From assembly GCA_946886075.1 (NCBI GenBank), contig CAMPHR010000027.1:1-42503 (forward strand): DNA of 42,503 nucleotides, written 5' to 3'. Below are positions 40,346 to 42,503 of the stretch, piece by piece. Position 1 is the first letter of the stretch; each line of letters opens with the position of its first letter. The notes beneath the pieces were generated by a model, which saw only the letters and a program-made list of their open reading frames with translations, did no database searches and was not told where the DNA came from. A program made the position numbers and the translations under genes. Source of the DNA: an uncultured Novosphingobium sp. GTDB taxonomy: Bacteria; Pseudomonadota; Alphaproteobacteria; Sphingomonadales; Sphingomonadaceae.

Positions 40346-40828
40346 TCAGAGTTGCTCGAGCAGATGGTCGGCCGACGAAATCTTGAACTCACCGGGCGCC
40401 TCGACGTTCAGCTCCGCGACGACGCCATCCTTGACGATCATCGAAAAGCGCTGGCCGCGCGTACCCATGCCGAACTTGCTGCCGTCCATGGTCAGGCCCG
40501 CAGCCTTGACGAAATCGCCATTGCCATCGGCCAGCATGGTGACCTTCTCGTCCGCTCCGGCTGACTTGCCCCATGCGCCCATGACGAACGCATCATTGAC
40601 GGCCGTGCAGGCGATCTCGTCCACGCCCTTTTCCTTCAGCGCATCGGCCTTTTCTACAAAGCCGGGGAGATGCTTTGCCGAGCAGGTGGGCGTGAAGGCG
40701 CCGGGAACGGAGAACAGCGCGATGGTCCGGCCTTTGAAAAATTCGTCGGACGAAACCTGCTCCGGGCCGTTTTCGGTCATTTTGGCAAAGCTGGTGGTGG
40801 GGATGCGATCCCCTTTCGCGATGGTCAT
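40346..40828 (-). CDS. Peroxiredoxin, Prx5-like
   Basis: The 160-residue enzyme reduces peroxides with a thiol partner. The peroxidatic cysteine is Cys49 in SVPGAFTPTCSAKHLPGF, the family signature. Cys74 in DEIACTAVND is a second cysteine. DAFVMGAWGK, MLADGNGDFVKAAGL and GMGTRGQRFSMIV fit the Prx5 group, which is often glutaredoxin- or glutathione-linked. The ATG at 40828 has AGGAGA about seven bases upstream. A much longer frame reaching 41374 overlaps yqgE and is a shadow. It diverges from yqgE across about 138 bases. Confidence 0.94.
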   Translation of the reverse strand: MTIAKGDRIPTTSFAKMTENGPEQVSSDEFFKGRTIALFSVPGAFTPTCSAKHLPGFVEKADALKEKGVDEIACTAVNDAFVMGAWGKSAGADEKVTMLADGNGDFVKAAGLTMDGSKFGMGTRGQRFSMIVKDGVVAELNVEAPGEFKISSADHLLEQL

Positions 40829-40966
40829 AAGCTGTCTCCTGCCGTTGATGGGCCGGGAGGTCGGCGCTTGGCGGTCCTGTGTCAAGACGCGCGAACGTGC
40901 CGCATCGCCCCCGAGGAACGACAGCCCGCCATTGGCAAAGCTGCTGGGCAGCGTATATTCAGGGCC

Positions 40967-41527
40967 ATGGATCAGCTTCGCTCCTATGCCGGTCAGTTCC
41001 TGCTCGCCCTGCCGGGCATGGAGGACATGCGCTTCGACCATTCCGTGATTGCCATTTGCGTCCATGATGAAAATGGCGCGCTCGGCATCGCCGTCGGTGA
41101 TGAAATCGAAGGTGTCGGGCTGCATGAGCTTCTCGAAAGCTTTGACATCGACCCGGCCAATGTGCCTGACATGCCGGTGTTGCGGGGCGGGCCAGTGGAG
41201 CCTCGCCGCGGTTTCGTGCTGCATTCCCTGGACTGGAAAGGGCATGACATGGTGGAGGTCGGGACCGACTGGGGGCTGTCTGGCTCGCTGGAAATCCTGA
41301 AGGCGATCGCGGAAGGTAGTGGCCCGAGCCGCTATATCGTTGCGCTGGGCTATGCAGGGTGGGGCGCCGGGCAACTGGATCAGGAGATGACCGGCGAGAG
41401 CTGGTTCCCGGCGACGTGCAGCGCAGACATATTATTCGACGTTCCGGCCGAGAAAAAATGGGCGGCCGCCTATGCCGCTGCCGGAGTCGATGCGTCTCAT
41501 TTGGTGAGCGGCGCTGGCTCCGCCTGA
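40967..41527 (+). CDS. YqgE/AlgH family protein
   Basis: A 186-residue protein of the UPF0301 family, starting MDQLRSYAGQFLLALPGMED. It shows DHSVIAICVHDENGALGIAV, PVLRGGPVEPRRGFVLHS and LGYAGWGAGQLDQEM, which are conserved in YqgE/AlgH. AlgH influences alginate and virulence genes in Pseudomonas, but no molecular activity is established. The ATG at 40967 follows a short AGGG. A longer upstream frame overlaps the peroxiredoxin gene and is rejected. Confidence 0.94.
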   Translation: MDQLRSYAGQFLLALPGMEDMRFDHSVIAICVHDENGALGIAVGDEIEGVGLHELLESFDIDPANVPDMPVLRGGPVEPRRGFVLHSLDWKGHDMVEVGTDWGLSGSLEILKAIAEGSGPSRYIVALGYAGWGAGQLDQEMTGESWFPATCSADILFDVPAEKKWAAAYAAAGVDASHLVSGAGSA

Positions 41528-41581
41528 CGGCGTGCAAGTATTCGTCAATTTATTTGGCGAGTTGCCAGCGTAACGATGGCG

Positions 41582-41587
41582 TATAAT
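41582..41587 (+). promoter_or_regulatory. Possible -10 box upstream of the secreted protein gene
   Basis: TATAAT is an exact -10 hexamer in an otherwise GC-rich genome. The upstream TTGCCA has only 14 bases of spacing, too short for a good -35. The leader would be about 120 bases. I see nothing else in the 185-base gap. Confidence 0.25.
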
Positions 41588-41712
41588 GTGGATTGTTGCT
41601 TCATCGTAACTGAACAGTTTCAGGTAAATTCTCGCTAACCCACTCCATTTACAATGCGGCAAGCGCGGGAGCGCACCTTCATCCTCGGGAATTGCTCGGG
41701 GGTTTTTAGGTC

Positions 41713-42264
41713 ATGACGAAGTTTTTGGCGGCGATGATTGCCGCAGCGATGCCGCTCGCGCCCGCCAGCGCCGCGCCTTGCTGGAACAAGGTCGCGGTAG
41801 AAGCGGCGAAGATCCGGGATTTTGAGATGATGCTCATGGTGTCGGCACTGCGTTGCCGCTCGACGGGGAACAGCTTCCTGGCGGAATATAATCGCTTCAT
41901 TCGCGAAAAGCGCGATGCCCTTACGCAGGTCAACGATGAATTGCGTGAACATTTTCGATCCGTCGCGGGGCCGGTGGGGGCGCTCGGCGCCTATGATAAT
42001 TATGTGACGGGCTTGGCGAATGTCTATGGCGCGGGCGCAGATGGCCTGGCCTGCCGGGACTTGCAGTCGATCACGGACGCGGCCAACGCCTTGCCAGCCA
42101 CCCGCGCTGCGATGCTGGAGCTGGCCGACGCGGCGGGCGTCACCCCGCACCTTTCGGGCGCGCGTTGCGATGTCGTCGTAGCGATCGCGGGCAAGGAAGC
42201 GCAGCCTGCCGCCGACGACCGTGAAAACCGCGTCGCAATCGCCTCCGCCGATCTGTCGAAGTGA
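41713..42264 (+). CDS. Secreted protein of unknown function
   Basis: A 183-residue protein with a signal peptide (MTKFLAAMIAAAMPLAPASA, likely cut after ASA before APCW). Four cysteines remain after cleavage, at about residues 23, 48, 118 and 157, so two disulfides in the periplasm are possible. The body is mostly helical with no domain I recognise. ALRCRSTGNSFLAEYNRFI and YNRFIREKRDALTQVNDELR suggest a helical bundle. The Shine-Dalgarno is weak. It sits directly upstream of ahcY but is separated by an operator and a hairpin, so it is probably not in the same operon. Homologues are expected in sphingomonads only, which is an inference. Confidence 0.72.
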   Translation: MTKFLAAMIAAAMPLAPASAAPCWNKVAVEAAKIRDFEMMLMVSALRCRSTGNSFLAEYNRFIREKRDALTQVNDELREHFRSVAGPVGALGAYDNYVTGLANVYGAGADGLACRDLQSITDAANALPATRAAMLELADAAGVTPHLSGARCDVVVAIAGKEAQPAADDRENRVAIASADLSK

Positions 42265-42265
42265 C

Positions 42266-42281
42266 ATAAAGAAAACTTTAT
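42266..42281. promoter_or_regulatory. Inverted repeat upstream of ahcY, SahR-like operator
   Basis: ATAAAG-aaaa-CTTTAT is a perfect inverted repeat. It resembles the ATAAAG/CTTTAT palindromes I recall as sites of SahR, the ArsR-family regulator that senses S-adenosylhomocysteine. It lies 104 bases upstream of the ahcY start and one base after the preceding stop codon. Confidence 0.6.
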
Positions 42282-42298
42282 ATTGAGTTGCCATCACC

Positions 42299-42332
42299 GG
42301 CGGCGATTGGTAAAGCGCAGGCCATCGCCGCC
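42299..42332 (+). promoter_or_regulatory. Hairpin in the ahcY leader
   Basis: GGCGGCGAT (42299-42307) pairs perfectly with ATCGCCGCC (42324-42332) around a 16-base loop. It lies between the operator and the ahcY ribosome-binding site. It may be a terminator of the upstream gene or a leader structure. It does not match the SAH riboswitch as I know it. Confidence 0.4.
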
Positions 42333-42384
42333 GTCTCGTCATGCGAGCGGCTCCGGCACATTCTAAACCGATGGAGACACGCTC

Positions 42385-42503
42385 GTGGCCACAGCACCCG
42401 CCACCCAGGCGCAGGACTATGTGATCGCCGACATCAACCTTGCCGCGTTCGGCCGCAAGGAAATCGAGATCGCCGAAACCGAAATGCCCGGCCTCATGGC
42501 GCT
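42385..42503 (+). CDS. ahcY: Adenosylhomocysteinase, N-terminal fragment (cut by window edge)
   Basis: The last 119 bases encode the first 39 residues of S-adenosylhomocysteine hydrolase, which splits SAH into homocysteine and adenosine. The frame starts at GTG 42385 and reads [20 protein letters not shown], then [19 protein letters not shown]. The stretch [20 protein letters not shown] is the conserved N-terminus of AhcY, with the substrate-domain signature still to come. GGAGA lies eight bases before the start. The operator-like palindrome at 42266-42281 and the hairpin at 42299-42332 form its leader. The rest lies outside the window. Confidence 0.9.
   Translation, partial: MATAPATQAQDYVIADINLAAFGRKEIEIAETEMPGLMA

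Noticed and set aside
42265..42384. SAH riboswitch before ahcY
   Set aside because: The leader has one simple hairpin and lacks the conserved SAH aptamer features I know. A DNA operator explains the symmetry better.

Overview
The window looks like core chromosome of an alphaproteobacterium of the family Sphingomonadaceae (Sphingomonas, Sphingobium or a relative). The reasons are the high GC content, a C4-pathway 5-aminolevulinate synthase, the PhaR/PHA-synthase pair, a lepB-rnc-era cluster, a propionyl-CoA/methylmalonyl-CoA cluster run by a ScfR-type regulator, and many copies of the short palindromic repeat with the core TTCGACAGGCTCA that I associate with sphingomonad genomes. The genus is an inference. 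No prophage, integrase, transposase or CRISPR array was found.

Layout. 1-2400: start of an ATP-dependent DNA ligase and its associated metallo-beta-lactamase exonuclease (minus strand), then a methyltransferase preceded by a tiny coupled ORF. 2450-9230: hemA and murI (minus), then plsY-dprA-topA (plus). 9240-12160: minus-strand lepB-rnc-era cluster, split between rnc and era by a small GIY-YIG nuclease gene bracketed by inverted palindromic repeats. 12340-15260: pgi and gor. 15400-25290: a 2-oxoglutarate dioxygenase gene, the ScfR regulator, and the divergent cluster pccB, mce, scpA (methylmalonyl-CoA mutase), bioB, pccA. TTTGCAAA-type sites lie between regulator and pccB. 25450-31055: alr; the PHA locus (phaA, short phaC-like gene, divergent phaR); and a proS of the archaeal/eukaryotic type. 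31170-33870: hslVU, a 62-residue cysteine-rich protein, a 41-residue entericidin-like lipoprotein and tRNA-Val(CAC). 33980-42503: a DPP-IV-like peptidase, asd with two downstream genes, amn and a peroxiredoxin (minus), yqgE, an unknown secreted protein, and the first 39 codons of ahcY behind a likely operator.

How genes work together. PccA and PccB carboxylate propionyl-CoA, Mce epimerises the product and the B12-dependent mutase makes succinyl-CoA. BioB supplies the biotin that PccA carries, and succinyl-CoA is also the substrate of HemA. PhaA, the PhaC-like enzyme and PhaR concern acyl-CoA storage. Era, RNase III and LepB form a familiar housekeeping cluster.

The most noteworthy structure is the repeat population. 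Eleven copies of one palindromic unit (type A) occur as singles, spaced inverted pairs or a fused palindrome. Their flanking stems differ between copies but still base-pair (GCCC/GGGC, GGGC/GCCC, GCGC/GCGC, GTCC/GGAC, GGGC/GCTC), which points to a structured nucleic acid. One inverted pair brackets the GIY-YIG nuclease gene inside lepB-rnc-era, and one of those repeats appears to supply the Shine-Dalgarno sequence of era. A second palindrome family (type B, three elements) and two longer MITE-like inverted repeats fill other intergenic gaps. All positions come from direct reading. Family names come from motifs recognised by eye, with no database search.
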